A stretch of 64,000 nt of DNA from Advenella alkanexedens (GTDB taxonomy: Bacteria > Pseudomonadota > Gammaproteobacteria > Burkholderiales > Burkholderiaceae_B), in the NCBI RefSeq assembly GCF_019132845.1, contig NZ_JAHSPR010000002.1, positions 362,341-426,340 of the forward strand. Direction: 5' to 3'. This document shows, one piece after another, positions 38,006-47,001 of the stretch; position 1 is the stretch's first letter, and every line of letters begins with the position of its first letter. The notes beneath the pieces are model-generated. The model searched no databases. It was not told the origin of the DNA and saw nothing but the letters and a program-made list of their open reading frames with translations. The position numbers were made by a program, and so were the translations under genes.

Positions 38006-39058
38006 ATGCTTGAAGATATTTCGATTCCCACGCCACAAGAGCAGTTAAGATTTCTGAAGCAGATCCAGACAATATTGCAATCGGGAAGCTTTACATCCAC
38101 TTATAAATTTGCCTTGCTGATCAGTCTGTCCAGGCTGGCTATTGAGCAGGGAGTGGATACCGGTGAATGTCTGACATTGGATTATCTTGATATTGCAGAA
38201 AAATTCATTGATTTGTACTGGTGGCAGGCCAGACCTTATCAGTTTAATGAGCAGGCACCTTTTGTACTGCAGCAAAGCACGGGGCCACAGGCCAGTATTG
38301 TGAATTTGGTGTTGGCGGCACAGGAAAAATTTAAAACCCTGGCTGCGGCCAGGCAAAATGCCGCTGAATGGTTGAAGCTGAAAAAAGCGGTTGCCGGCAC
38401 CGTTAAAAGAATGCCAGTGGTGTATTTGCAAAACCTGAATGGCCAAAGTATTGAGTTTTTATATCATCTGGATGCATCGAGGCATCATTTGCAGTTATTG
38501 CCCAAGGTGATGTATTGCTTAAGGCAGTTTAGCGAAATGATCGAAGAGTTGTGCCAAAAGCGCTGGGTGGATTTTGTGCGGGAAAATAAAAACAACCTGC
38601 CCGTATTGGATGGCCTGCCAGACCTGAATGCGTTCCTGTTTGCACCTACCCGGAACCAGCTGGGTAAAGTGGCCGATTTTTTAATGGATTTGCAACAGTG
38701 CCGCTGTTTTTACTGCAATCAGTCACTGAAGAACAAAAAAGTTGCGGTGGACCATTTCATACCCTGGTCGTTATATCCAGCGGATACCGGACATAACTTT
38801 GTGTTGGCGGACAGTACGTGCAATTCGCAAAAAAGCAATTTTCTGGCCGCAGAAAATTATCGCCAACAATGGCAGGAACGTAATGTCCAGCATGATTCAC
38901 TTATTACGGCCGAGTTGTCCCGTCAGGGGTTCCTGACGGATATCCGGCGCTCTCACCGTGTTGCGTCCTGGGCTTACCAACAGGCCATGGAGAATAATTA
39001 CTTGCTTTGGGAGGGTGGGAAAAACATCCGTTTTCAAAGGCGCCATTATGAAACTTGA
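38006..39058 (+). CDS. HNH endonuclease domain protein
   Basis: A 350-aa protein with a C-terminal HNH nuclease domain: CFYCNQSLKNKKVAVDHF, then LADSTCNSQKSNFLAAEN. This gives two zinc-type cysteines, the DHF catalytic segment and a closing N residue. The N-terminal ~230 residues are helical (FLKQIQTILQSGSF, TYKFALLISLSRLAIEQG, IAEKFIDLYWWQARPY), as in a widespread family of stand-alone HNH proteins of unknown target. The ATG at 38006 is preferred because a second, decayed copy of this locus keeps homology in this frame but is shifted before it. The gene overlaps the next by 11 bp. A defence or mobile-element role is possible. Confidence 0.75.
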   Translation: MLEDISIPTPQEQLRFLKQIQTILQSGSFTSTYKFALLISLSRLAIEQGVDTGECLTLDYLDIAEKFIDLYWWQARPYQFNEQAPFVLQQSTGPQASIVNLVLAAQEKFKTLAAARQNAAEWLKLKKAVAGTVKRMPVVYLQNLNGQSIEFLYHLDASRHHLQLLPKVMYCLRQFSEMIEELCQKRWVDFVRENKNNLPVLDGLPDLNAFLFAPTRNQLGKVADFLMDLQQCRCFYCNQSLKNKKVAVDHFIPWSLYPADTGHNFVLADSTCNSQKSNFLAAENYRQQWQERNVQHDSLITAELSRQGFLTDIRRSHRVASWAYQQAMENNYLLWEGGKNIRFQRRHYET

Positions 39059-39677
39059 ACGATTTGAACGCCTGCGTAAGGCGCAAAAGGCTTATCACCG
39101 TCGCTGTAAATGGGTGATGAAAAATGGCATATATGTGATCCATTCCTATGATGAAAAAAAGCCGGATGACTTGTCCTGGTGGAGTGACGCCGGCTTTATT
39201 CTGGGAGACCGGCGCGTGATGGTCTGGTGGCAGCATCCGCGCTTCGTTTATGCTGAGGCGCTTGATGAGCAGGCCCGCCAGGAGGCCGGTCATTCTCCGG
39301 TCAATGGACGACTTTTTGATGACGGCATCCCCAACCACAAACCGGTTGGTCGCTCACGTAAAAAAATCATCAGCTATACCGTGCCTCCAGGCACGGATGA
39401 AACCCGGCAATATTATGACAGGCTGGATACGATCAACCAGAGATTGCAAAAAGAGGGAATGGATTTTACCGTGAAACCCTGTTGGCAACGTGAATGTCTT
39501 TCATGGGCGACCGGAGTAGAGCTGGTGGCACCGCTGGAAGTGCGTAATGAAACGGAACTTGAAAACGTAATCGATCTGGCAAACCGCCTGCTTCGGGGAC
39601 AAACCACGCTTGAACACGAGTTTCCGGGGTATGCCTATGGCAGGGAACAGTGGCTGCAAGAGCAGGATAAACGTTAA
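39048..39677 (+). CDS. unknown protein coupled to HNH nuclease
   Basis: I do not recognise this 209-aa protein. It is basic at the N-terminus (MKLERFERLRKAQKAYHRRCKWV) and Trp-rich in the middle (SWWSDAGFILGDRRVMVWWQ). It has no signal peptide or membrane segment and ends with a charged helix. Its start overlaps the HNH gene by 11 bp, so the two are expressed as a unit. A REP-like palindrome follows 20 bp after the stop. Confidence 0.6.
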   Translation: MKLERFERLRKAQKAYHRRCKWVMKNGIYVIHSYDEKKPDDLSWWSDAGFILGDRRVMVWWQHPRFVYAEALDEQARQEAGHSPVNGRLFDDGIPNHKPVGRSRKKIISYTVPPGTDETRQYYDRLDTINQRLQKEGMDFTVKPCWQRECLSWATGVELVAPLEVRNETELENVIDLANRLLRGQTTLEHEFPGYAYGREQWLQEQDKR

Positions 39678-39696
39678 ACCCTGAGTCACCAGACTG

Positions 39697-39737
39697 GTTC
39701 CCATGCTAGGCTCGTTCCCATGCTCCAGCGTGGGAAC
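39697..39737. repeat. REP-like palindromic repeat
   Basis: A complete palindrome (39714-39737) starts GTTCCCATGCT and ends AGCGTGGGAAC; a half copy (GTTCCCATGCT) precedes it at 39697. The same unit occurs four more times at 40935-41072. It can fold as a hairpin after the HNH unit. Confidence 0.8.
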
Positions 39738-39879
39738 GGTAACCCTCTCCGCTTGGGACGTCAAAGTGGTTGTGACGTTTGCATGTTGAACATATGATTT
39801 ACAGGGGTGAGTTTTTGGAAAAAGCCTGATTATATAATCCGAAAACAGTCGTGTTATGACACTAACAAGGAGTATTGCA

Positions 39880-40929
39880 ATGGAAATAAAAGCTTATGGT
39901 GCCCGGGCGGGCGATCTGCCCCTTGAATCTATGGATATTACCCGGCGCCAGCCGGGGGCGAACGATGTACAGATTGATATCGCCTTTTGTGGTGTATGTC
40001 ATTCCGATATTCACCAGGTGCGCTCCGAGTGGGCAGGTACCTTGTATCCCTGCGTGCCGGGTCATGAGATTGTTGGCCGGGTATTGGCAGTGGGCGAGCA
40101 GGTCTCCGGCTTTCAGAAAGGCGATCTGGTGGGGGTTGGCTGTATTGTTGACAGTTGTCAGCATTGCCCGGATTGCAACGAGGGGCTGGAAAACTTCTGT
40201 GATCATATGGTGGGCACGTATAACAGTCCCACGCCCGATGCGCCGGGGCACACCTTGGGTGGTTATGCCCAGCAAATTGTGGTGCATGAGCGGTATGTGC
40301 TGCGCATCCGTCACCCGGAAAGCCAGTTGGCTGCCGTAGCACCCTTGCTGTGCGCAGGCATTACCACCTATTCTCCATTGCGTCACTGGAAAGTGGGGCC
40401 AGGCCAGAAAGTGGGTGTGGTTGGTATTGGCGGGTTGGGGCATATGGGCATTAAGCTGGCCCATGCCATGGGCGCCCATGTTGTGGCGTTCACAACCTCA
40501 GAGTCCAAGCGTGCCGAAGCCAGAAAGCTGGGGGCGGATGAGGTGGTGGTTTCCCGTAACCCCGATGAAATGGCAGCCCATGCCATGAGTCTTGACTTTA
40601 TTCTTAACACCGTTGCCGCCCCGCATGATCTGGATCCTTTCTTTGCATTGCTTAAGCGGGATGGCACGATGACATTGGTGGGGGCACCATCAACACCGCA
40701 TCCTTCACCCAATGTGTTCAGTCTTATCATGAAAAGGCGAAGCCTTGCCGGCTCTCTGATTGGCGGGATTCCTGAAACCCAGGAAATGCTAGACTTTTGC
40801 GCCGAGCATGGCATTGTTGCTGATATCGAAATGATTCGGGCAGACCAGATTAACGATGCCTACGAGCGTATGCTCAAGGGTGATGTCAAGTATCGTTTTG
40901 TGATTGATAACGGGACACTGGAAGCGTGA
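39880..40929 (+). CDS. zinc-dependent alcohol dehydrogenase (YahK/CAD type)
   Basis: A medium-chain NADP-type aldehyde reductase/alcohol dehydrogenase of 349 aa. Catalytic zinc ligands are in FCGVCHSDIHQ and PGHEIVGRV. Structural zinc cysteines are in CQHCPDCNEGLENFC. The cofactor motif is GIGGLGHMGIK. It closely resembles the YahK/cinnamyl-alcohol-dehydrogenase group. AAGGAG lies 8 bp before the ATG at 39880. The gene is bracketed by REP-like repeats on both sides. Confidence 0.92.
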   Translation: MEIKAYGARAGDLPLESMDITRRQPGANDVQIDIAFCGVCHSDIHQVRSEWAGTLYPCVPGHEIVGRVLAVGEQVSGFQKGDLVGVGCIVDSCQHCPDCNEGLENFCDHMVGTYNSPTPDAPGHTLGGYAQQIVVHERYVLRIRHPESQLAAVAPLLCAGITTYSPLRHWKVGPGQKVGVVGIGGLGHMGIKLAHAMGAHVVAFTTSESKRAEARKLGADEVVVSRNPDEMAAHAMSLDFILNTVAAPHDLDPFFALLKRDGTMTLVGAPSTPHPSPNVFSLIMKRRSLAGSLIGGIPETQEMLDFCAEHGIVADIEMIRADQINDAYERMLKGDVKYRFVIDNGTLEA

Positions 40930-40934
40930 TATGC

Positions 40935-41072
40935 ATTCCCACGCAGAGCGTGGGAACGAGTGTAAGCGTGGGAACGAGTGTAAGGTTAGGTTTGTTCCCA
41001 TGCTCTGCGTGGGAACAAGCAGCGGTAGAAGTAAGTCAAATTAGGCTAGTTCCCATGCTCCAGCGTGGGAAC
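40935..41072. repeat. cluster of REP-like palindromes
   Basis: Three full palindromes (40935-40957, 40994-41016, 41049-41072) and one half copy (about 40965-40975) of the unit with arms TTCCCACGC/GCGTGGGAA are arrayed between the dehydrogenase and GNAT genes. Linkers share short sequence such as GAGTGTAAG. Centres vary between CAGA, TCT and TCCA, so the copies are diverged rather than freshly amplified. Confidence 0.8.
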
Positions 41073-41125
41073 GGGGAGCGGTTGGAAGCAGGTCAAATTT
41101 GCCAGATATAAAAGGAGGGAAGTGG

Positions 41126-41608
41126 GTGGCAGTTGAAATTTTAGAAATCCAGGCAGGGCACGACCACGATATTTGCAACATAATAAAAAAGGTTGGCGAA
41201 GAGTTTGGTGCCATCGGTGAAGGGTATGGTCCCTCCGATGCGGAAGTGGTTGAAATGAGTGCGCATTATGGCGACCAAAATGGCAGCCTGTACTTGGTGG
41301 CGAGTATGGACGGAAGCATTGTGGGTGGCTGTGGTGTTGCCCCTTTCAGTGGCAGCAATCAGACGTGCGAACTGCGAAAGCTCTTTCTTTTAAAAGAGGT
41401 TCGGGGCCTGGGAATTGGGAAGGAGTTGGTTGCCAGGTGTTTGGCTTATGCAAGCCAAAAGGGATACAAGGAATGCTACCTTGATACTTTGTCTGGCATG
41501 ACGTCAGCAATATCCCTATATGAAAAATTCGGGTTTCAGCATCTTGATCGCCCACTGGAAGGTGTTGTTCACAGCGGGTGCGATGTTTGGATGCTGAAAA
41601 AACTGTAG
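41126..41608 (+). CDS. GNAT-family N-acetyltransferase
   Basis: A 160-aa acetyltransferase. The acetyl-CoA loop is LRKLFLLKEVRGLGIGKELV (Q/RxxGxG/A pattern), followed by LDTLSGMTSAISLYEKFGFQ. A GTG start at 41126 lies 7 bp after AGGAGG and is preferred to the upstream TTG. The acceptor substrate is unknown. It sits directly after the REP-like cluster. Confidence 0.83.
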   Translation: MAVEILEIQAGHDHDICNIIKKVGEEFGAIGEGYGPSDAEVVEMSAHYGDQNGSLYLVASMDGSIVGGCGVAPFSGSNQTCELRKLFLLKEVRGLGIGKELVARCLAYASQKGYKECYLDTLSGMTSAISLYEKFGFQHLDRPLEGVVHSGCDVWMLKKL

Positions 41609-41644
41609 ACTGGAATGAATATGTTTTTTGACTGCCTGTACGCT

Positions 41645-42340
41645 TTAAACAGCCTGCGTAGCCATAAATTCGGTCGCAATTTCCAGCACGCCGTTAATAA
41701 TGAATTGAACGCCCATGCACACCAGCAAAAAACCCATGATGCGGGAAATGGCTTCTACACCACTTTGACCGATGACAGCAACAACGCGGCCAGCAAAGCG
41801 CAAGGCTAACCAGAACAACAGGCTTAGCAAAAGAAAGACAAGTATGGCTGCCGTATGCAGGAACCAGTGAGAATAGACACTGGTAATGGAAGACGGGATA
41901 CTGGCCGTTGTGCTAATGATCATGGCAATATTGCCTGGTCCTGCCGTGCCGGGCATGGCTAGTGGCACAAAGGCGATGTTGGTTGTTTTTTTAGTGGCTA
42001 TTTGTTCACTCACCGTGTCCGCTTCAGGCATGTCATCGGTGCGGGAAGACGGTGAGAGCATTTGAAAGCCGATTCCGCTCACAATGAGTCCACCGGCAAT
42101 ACGCAGGCCGGGAATGGAAATGCCAAAGGATTGCATGATCAAGGTGCCGCCAAAGTAGGCAACCAGCATAATCCCAAAAACATAAAAGGCGGATTGAGTA
42201 ATTTGTTTCTGGCGTTCCCGGTAAGGAATACCGCTGCCAAGCGAGAGTAGCAACGACATAGAGGTAAGCGGATTGGCCAGGGGCAACATGAGGACTAGCC
42301 CAACGCCCACCAGATGAAAAAGCCGGAGAAGATCATCCAT
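41645..42340 (-). CDS. MarC-family integral membrane protein
   Basis: A 231-aa six-helix inner-membrane protein of the MarC/UPF0056 (NAAT) family, with family blocks LMLPLANPLTSMSLLLSL, GLRIAGGLIVSGIGFQML and VPLAMPGTAGPGNIAMII. Despite the historic name, MarC itself is not linked to multiple antibiotic resistance; function is uncertain. It is convergent with the GNAT gene. Confidence 0.88.
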   Translation of the reverse strand: MDDLLRLFHLVGVGLVLMLPLANPLTSMSLLLSLGSGIPYRERQKQITQSAFYVFGIMLVAYFGGTLIMQSFGISIPGLRIAGGLIVSGIGFQMLSPSSRTDDMPEADTVSEQIATKKTTNIAFVPLAMPGTAGPGNIAMIISTTASIPSSITSVYSHWFLHTAAILVFLLLSLLFWLALRFAGRVVAVIGQSGVEAISRIMGFLLVCMGVQFIINGVLEIATEFMATQAV

Positions 42341-42379
42341 GAATGAATCCTTTTCTTAAAATGAATCCTGCATATATTA

Positions 42380-42520
42380 CTATATGCCTGGTTCTATTGA
42401 CGGATTCAGTAATAAGCTGAGGCCGCCACGCCAGCGGTACAAGGTAATAACAACCCAGGCGGCCAGCATCCAGGTAGCCATTAACAGTTTATTGCGCGCC
42501 TTTGGTGAGGGGCTGTGCAT
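42380..42520 (-). CDS. possible small membrane protein
   Basis: A 46-codon frame from ATG at 42520 to TAG at 42382-42380. It has a basic start (MHSPSPKARNK), one hydrophobic segment (LLMATWMLAAWVVITLY) and a basic WRGG after it, which is the pattern of a small single-pass protein. No clear Shine-Dalgarno was seen and I know no family. It lies between marC and a divergent dehydrogenase gene. Confidence 0.35.
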   Translation of the reverse strand: MHSPSPKARNKLLMATWMLAAWVVITLYRWRGGLSLLLNPSIEPGI

Positions 42521-42578
42521 ATATCGCCCACCTATTGACAGTTAGAAGTAAGATACAACCACTGAATTTGGAGAAAGC

Positions 42579-43589
42579 ATGAATATCAAGACGGTTTATG
42601 TTCAGGCCGGTGGCGGTTTTGACAACGTTGTTGTTGGAACGAGTGAATCCCGCGAGCCAAAACCAGGTGAAATCACCGTACGCATTTTTGCCAGTTCGTT
42701 GAATTATCACGATTTGTGCGTTGTCAGCGGTGCAACACCACCCAATGAACAACGAATCCCTATGTCTGATGGAGCGGGTGAGGTTATTGCGGTTGGTGAC
42801 GGCGTTGAAGAGTTCGCGGTTGGCGATCATGTTGTCAGTACCTTTTTTCCCGATTGGCAGGAGGGCAATCCACAACGTGCCGGGTTTGGACGCACACCCG
42901 GTGACGGTATCGATGGTTTTGCCCGTGAGCAGGTAACGTTGCCAATAACCGCCTTCACCCATGCGCCGCGTGGTTACAGTCATGCGGAAGCTGCAACATT
43001 AACAACGGCTGGCCTGACGGCCTGGCGGGCCTTGTTTGTAAGTGGTTCACTCAAGCCGGGTGAAACCGTTCTGGTGCAGGGCACCGGCGGCGTTTCTATC
43101 TTCGCGCTGCAACTGGCCAAGCTTGCCGGTGCAAACGTCATTGCCACCTCATCCAGCCCGGAAAAGCTGGATAAACTGAAAGCCCTGGGGGCTGATACGG
43201 TGATTAATTATCGTGAAGACCCCGAGTGGGGCAGCTCTGTTCTTCGTCTCACTGGTGGGCGTGGCGTAGATCACATTATTGAGGTTGGTGGTCCGGAAAC
43301 ACTGGCACAGTCCATTGCGGCCAGTCGTGTCGGTGGCCATATTGCGGTTATTGGTGTGCTTAGCGGGATTACCGGCCAGTTGCCGCTTGCGCAGGCGCTA
43401 TCCCGACAGGTGCGCATGCAGGCAATCCTGGTAGGTAGCCGCAGCCATCAGCAGGATTTCGTACGCGCTATAGAGGTGACCGGACTGAAACCGATTATCA
43501 GCCGTCATTTTGCGCTTGATGATATTGTCGCGGCTTTTCAGTATCAGGCCAGTGGGCAGCATTTTGGCAAAATCGTGCTGGATATCTAG
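42579..43589 (+). CDS. zinc-independent medium-chain dehydrogenase/quinone reductase-like
   Basis: A 336-aa NAD(P)-dependent oxidoreductase of the MDR superfamily. It has SSLNYHDLCV, SDGAGEVIAVGDGV, the LVQGTGGVSIFALQLAK cofactor region and HIIEVGGPETLAQS. It lacks the cysteine clusters of zinc alcohol dehydrogenases, placing it with the quinone-oxidoreductase-like branch. GGAG precedes the ATG. No neighbour suggests a substrate. Confidence 0.85.
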   Translation: MNIKTVYVQAGGGFDNVVVGTSESREPKPGEITVRIFASSLNYHDLCVVSGATPPNEQRIPMSDGAGEVIAVGDGVEEFAVGDHVVSTFFPDWQEGNPQRAGFGRTPGDGIDGFAREQVTLPITAFTHAPRGYSHAEAATLTTAGLTAWRALFVSGSLKPGETVLVQGTGGVSIFALQLAKLAGANVIATSSSPEKLDKLKALGADTVINYREDPEWGSSVLRLTGGRGVDHIIEVGGPETLAQSIAASRVGGHIAVIGVLSGITGQLPLAQALSRQVRMQAILVGSRSHQQDFVRAIEVTGLKPIISRHFALDDIVAAFQYQASGQHFGKIVLDI

Positions 43590-43620
43590 CGGTAATAGAA
43601 TTGCTTTTGATTCAATTATT

Positions 43621-45066
43621 TTAACTCTTAGTGCCATTTGATTGGGCAGCAACAGGCGCTGCGTTGATTGGAAGCGATATTTCAAATGACGTCATTTCTT
43701 CGTTTGAGCTAACCGCAATACTGCCCCCGTGCGCTTCAATAATGGATTTGGTAATAGCCAGCCCTAAACCGGCACCCTCTCCAGTGCGTTGGCGCGAGGA
43801 ATCCGGACGATAAAACCGTTCAAAAAGGTATGGCAAATGCTTTGCCAGAATGACCGCGCCAGGGTTTTGTACGCAAATTTTTAACGTATCTGTAGCGGTA
43901 TTTCTTATCAGCCTGACTGTAATGGTTTTTCCCTGAGGCGTGTAACGGATGGCGTTGGATAGCAGGTTACTTAATGCACGGCGAAGCATCAGCCGGTCTC
44001 CCGTTACATTGGCATGTTCCCCGGCCAGTTCAAGGTTTACCCCGCGCTCTTCGGCCAAGACTTCAAAATAGTCGAACAAGGTCTGAACTTCGGCTTGAAG
44101 ATCAATGCTAACAAGTTCTGGCTTCAGCAGTTTGTTATCGGCCTGGGCCAGAAACAGCATGTCGCTTATCATCCTTGCCATCCGGTTATATTCTTCAAGG
44201 TTGGAATACAGGATTTCCTGGTATTGCCCGCTGCTTCTTGCCTGGGAAAGGGCTACCTCTGTTTGCGTTCTGAGGTTTGTAATGGGGGTGCGAAGCTCAT
44301 GCGCAATGTCTCCGGAAAAATCCGACAGCCGTTTAAATACCCCCTCAAGCCGGTCAAGCATTTTATTGAATGACTTAGCCAGTTCGGTCAGTTCTGCAGG
44401 AACGGCTTCTGCATTCAGGCGGATATGCAGCTGTTCCGAGTTGATTTTTTCTATCTCACGGCTAATACGCCGTATGGGGGCATGGCCTTGATACACCACC
44501 AGCCAGGTTGCCAAAATCGCGATCAGGCAGGCAATTACGGTGATAATTCTCAGATAATGCTGGAAGCTCTCAAGATAGTGCAGGTGGAAATCTATTTCGG
44601 TTGCGATAGCAAGGGTAAAGTCGTTTGTGATGACAGGGTTGTTAGGGGTGATTTGTAGCACCACGCCCCTGAGGGTCCTGCCATTATCTTTCCATATGGA
44701 AACGGTATCACTGGTGATCTGCATGACGGGTGGCGTGGTTTTTGCAAATTTTTCCAGATCTGATCCGGAGGTTGCATAGAGGACAGCGCCGGTTGAGGTG
44801 GATATGCGGTATTGCGCGTTGTAGTGGCCCACAATGACGTTGGCAAATGTGGCCTGTATTGCTTCCGGATGATTATCGTTGGGCAATAGAGCCAATGTGT
44901 GTTCCAGCGCCTGCCGCACCGCGTTCAGTTCGTCTATATCCTGCTGGATGAAATGGTGGTTGATTGAGCGTTCCATCATCCAGCCGAATGAGAGCAGGAC
45001 AAGTGTTATTACCGCACCAATAGAAACGGTAAGGCGGACTGCCAGAGAGGTGGGACGTCGCTTCAT
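43621..45066 (-). CDS. heavy-metal sensor histidine kinase (CusS/CopS type)
   Basis: A membrane sensor kinase of 481 aa. There are two transmembrane segments (about 10-30 and 172-192), a periplasmic sensor loop between them, HAMP ([12 protein letters not shown]), phospho-acceptor H256 in [12 protein letters not shown], and ATPase boxes [18 protein letters not shown] and [12 protein letters not shown]. The domain layout matches CusS/CopS-type copper/silver sensors. Its start overlaps the regulator's stop by 4 bp. Confidence 0.88.
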   Translation of the reverse strand: MKRRPTSLAVRLTVSIGAVITLVLLSFGWMMERSINHHFIQQDIDELNAVRQALEHTLALLPNDNHPEAIQATFANVIVGHYNAQYRISTSTGAVLYATSGSDLEKFAKTTPPVMQITSDTVSIWKDNGRTLRGVVLQITPNNPVITNDFTLAIATEIDFHLHYLESFQHYLRIITVIACLIAILATWLVVYQGHAPIRRISREIEKINSEQLHIRLNAEAVPAELTELAKSFNKMLDRLEGVFKRLSDFSGDIAHELRTPITNLRTQTEVALSQARSSGQYQEILYSNLEEYNRMARMISDMLFLAQADNKLLKPELVSIDLQAEVQTLFDYFEVLAEERGVNLELAGEHANVTGDRLMLRRALSNLLSNAIRYTPQGKTITVRLIRNTATDTLKICVQNPGAVILAKHLPYLFERFYRPDSSRQRTGEGAGLGLAITKSIIEAHGGSIAVSSNEEMTSFEISLPINAAPVAAQSNGTKS

Positions 45067-45761
45067 TGCTCAGGTATAGGATCAGCCTCGTCCACATCCA
45101 GCATGTAACCCATGCCTCGTACGGTGTGAATCAGCTTGGGCTCGTAGTTGTCGTCAATTTTTGCACGCAGGCGCCGGATGGCGACATCAATAACATTGGT
45201 GTCACTATCAAAATTCATATCCCAAACCTGAGAGGCGATGAGCGACCGCGGCAGTACTTCACCCTGGCGCCTTACCAGCAGCTCCAGCAGGGCAAACTCT
45301 TTATTGGTCAGGTTAATGCGTTGATTATCGCGCTGGGCACGCCGGCGGGGAAGGTCAAGCGTCAGGTTGGCCACTTGCAATTGATCATTCTGTGCGGGTG
45401 CGGCACCGCGGCGCAATAATGTACGTACGCGCGCCAGAAATTCGGCAAAGGCAAAGGGTTTGACAAGGTAATCATCAGCGCCAAGCTCCAGGCCTTTTAC
45501 CCTGTCTTCAATACTGTCGCGAGCGGTCAGAAACAGGACCGGTGTAGATGGCTTTGCATCCCGCAGTGCACGGATAATGCGCCACCCGTTAACATCGGGT
45601 AGCATGACATCAAGAATAATCAGGTCATAGGAACCGGTTAACGCCAAATGGTGTCCGTCCAGGCCAGTGCGCGCCAGGTCTACGATAAAACCGGCTTCGG
45701 CAAGACCCTGGCGCAGGTAGTCGCCTGTTTTAACCTCGTCTTCCACAACAAGCAGTTTCAT
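45063..45761 (-). CDS. heavy-metal response regulator (CusR/CopR type)
   Basis: An OmpR-family regulator of 232 aa. The receiver has D51 in [10 protein letters not shown], with [27 protein letters not shown]. The C-terminal winged helix ends with [30 protein letters not shown]. It is cotranscribed with the sensor and divergent from a cupredoxin gene, with a CopR-box-like site between. Confidence 0.9.
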   Translation of the reverse strand: MKLLVVEDEVKTGDYLRQGLAEAGFIVDLARTGLDGHHLALTGSYDLIILDVMLPDVNGWRIIRALRDAKPSTPVLFLTARDSIEDRVKGLELGADDYLVKPFAFAEFLARVRTLLRRGAAPAQNDQLQVANLTLDLPRRRAQRDNQRINLTNKEFALLELLVRRQGEVLPRSLIASQVWDMNFDSDTNVIDVAIRRLRAKIDDNYEPKLIHTVRGMGYMLDVDEADPIPEQ

Positions 45762-45872
45762 GGGTTTGCTCCTGTAATACGCATGCAGGTTGCCTCAATC
45801 GTCTGCAATGCGGGCGGATTTATGTCTGAAGTGAGTTTACCCACACGACACTGACTGGAAAATGACCTAAGC

Positions 45873-45888
45873 ATTACAGTATTGTAAT
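45873..45888. promoter_or_regulatory. CopR/CusR-box-like inverted repeat
   Basis: ATTACA and TGTAAT are separated by 4 bp. Copper boxes of CopR/CusR regulators have this arrangement (TTACA-N4-TGTAA core). The site lies between the regulator gene and the cupredoxin gene, so it could serve both. Confidence 0.6.
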
Positions 45889-46011
45889 CTGTATGATGAC
45901 AGGAATGTAATGAGGCTGTCACCCGTGCGACAGCTATGCGTGACTAAAATTCTTATATCGAATGGCATTAAATGCCTCTTTGTTTGAATGAGTTTAAAGC
46001 GAATATTTATC

Positions 46012-46515
46012 ATGAAAAAAATCCTTTCCGTTTTAATTTTAAGCGCATTGCCTGTCCTTGCTCTGGCTTCAGGTAACCATGCCGGCGGTCATCATGGTGC
46101 ATCAGGCCATGGTCATGACATGTCTGGGCATGCGCATGTATCGGCTCCCGTTGGTCAGCCGGGAGACCCAGCCCAGGTTACGCGTACCATCGAAATTGAT
46201 ATGCTGGACACTATGCGCTTCACGCCTGGTGAAATAAGTGTTAATGCCGGGGAAACGGTTCGTTTTATTGTTAAAAATGCAGGAAAACTGCCGCATGAAA
46301 TGGTGATTGGTTCTTTGGAGGACTTGAAAGCACATGCTGTTGAAATGAGACATAATCCATCCATGATGCACGATGAACCGAATGCCATTACGCTTGAAGC
46401 TGGCCAAAGTGGAAGCCTGGTCTGGAAATTTGACCAGTCTGGTACGGTTGATTTTGCCTGTACCATTCCTGGCCATATGGAAGGAGGAATGGTGGGTAAG
46501 ATGCTGGTTAACTAA
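46012..46515 (+). CDS. periplasmic cupredoxin (copper-binding)
   Basis: An exported 167-aa blue-copper-fold protein. A signal peptide (MKKILSVLILSALPVLALAS) is followed by a His/Gly-rich stretch (residues 22-43, HAGGHHGASGHGHDMSGHAH) that can bind metal. The cupredoxin domain has H95 (KLPHEMVIG), C150, H155 and M160 (FACTIPGHMEGGM). It resembles CopI-type copper-tolerance cupredoxins. The gene is divergent from the CusRS-like genes and 12 bp upstream of a cytochrome c gene. Confidence 0.87.
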   Translation: MKKILSVLILSALPVLALASGNHAGGHHGASGHGHDMSGHAHVSAPVGQPGDPAQVTRTIEIDMLDTMRFTPGEISVNAGETVRFIVKNAGKLPHEMVIGSLEDLKAHAVEMRHNPSMMHDEPNAITLEAGQSGSLVWKFDQSGTVDFACTIPGHMEGGMVGKMLVN

Positions 46516-46527
46516 AGCAGGAAAAAC

Positions 46528-47001
46528 ATGACAAAAACAAAATTGCTTTTTATGGTTGCCGGTTTTGCCGTGATGGTGGCCGGGACGCTTCTATATGTTC
46601 AAGGGCGTACCCCAGGCCCTGCATTCATTGATCCCGCTAATCAGACGCTGGTCATGCAAGGTAAGCCAATTTACGAAAACCTGTGCGCATCGTGCCATGG
46701 CGTTTCCTTGCAGGGGCAGCCGAACTGGCGCGAACGCATGCCTAATGGGCGCCTGCCAGCACCACCGCATGACCAGAGCGGGCATACATGGCATCACCCC
46801 GATGCCTTGCTGTTTGATATGGTCAAGAATGGCCTGGTGCCAGGAAAAACGGCACCACCCGGTTATCAAAGTGACATGCCCGCCTACCGTGATATGTTGA
46901 CGGATGAGGAAATTGTGGCGGTACTGGCATACATTAAAAGCAGCTGGCCTGTAAAGGTGCTGAAGGTGCAAAAAGAAATAACCTTGCAGCAACAACAATA
47001 G
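46528..47001 (+). CDS. membrane-anchored cytochrome c
   Basis: A class I c-type cytochrome of 157 aa. An uncleaved or signal-type N-terminal helix (LLFMVAGFAVMVAGTLLYV) is followed by haem-binding C53-A-S-C56-H57 (NLCASCHGVS) and a candidate axial Met in SDMPAYRDML. The C-terminus has EEIVAVLAYIKSSWP, usual in such domains. It probably exchanges electrons with the cupredoxin, or helps in copper handling. Confidence 0.87.
   Translation: MTKTKLLFMVAGFAVMVAGTLLYVQGRTPGPAFIDPANQTLVMQGKPIYENLCASCHGVSLQGQPNWRERMPNGRLPAPPHDQSGHTWHHPDALLFDMVKNGLVPGKTAPPGYQSDMPAYRDMLTDEEIVAVLAYIKSSWPVKVLKVQKEITLQQQQ

Noticed and set aside
37831..38100. Minus-strand frames reading through the block upstream of the HNH gene (FKDFCNYCGKYLR)
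   Set aside because: The text looks protein-like and the block is duplicated at 47.65 kb, but the frame is shifted by one base in the second copy and the plus-strand HNH gene explains most of the overlap.
40935..41072. CRISPR array
   Set aside because: Repeats are palindromic, diverged and separated by uneven short linkers with no spacers of equal length; no cas genes are near.
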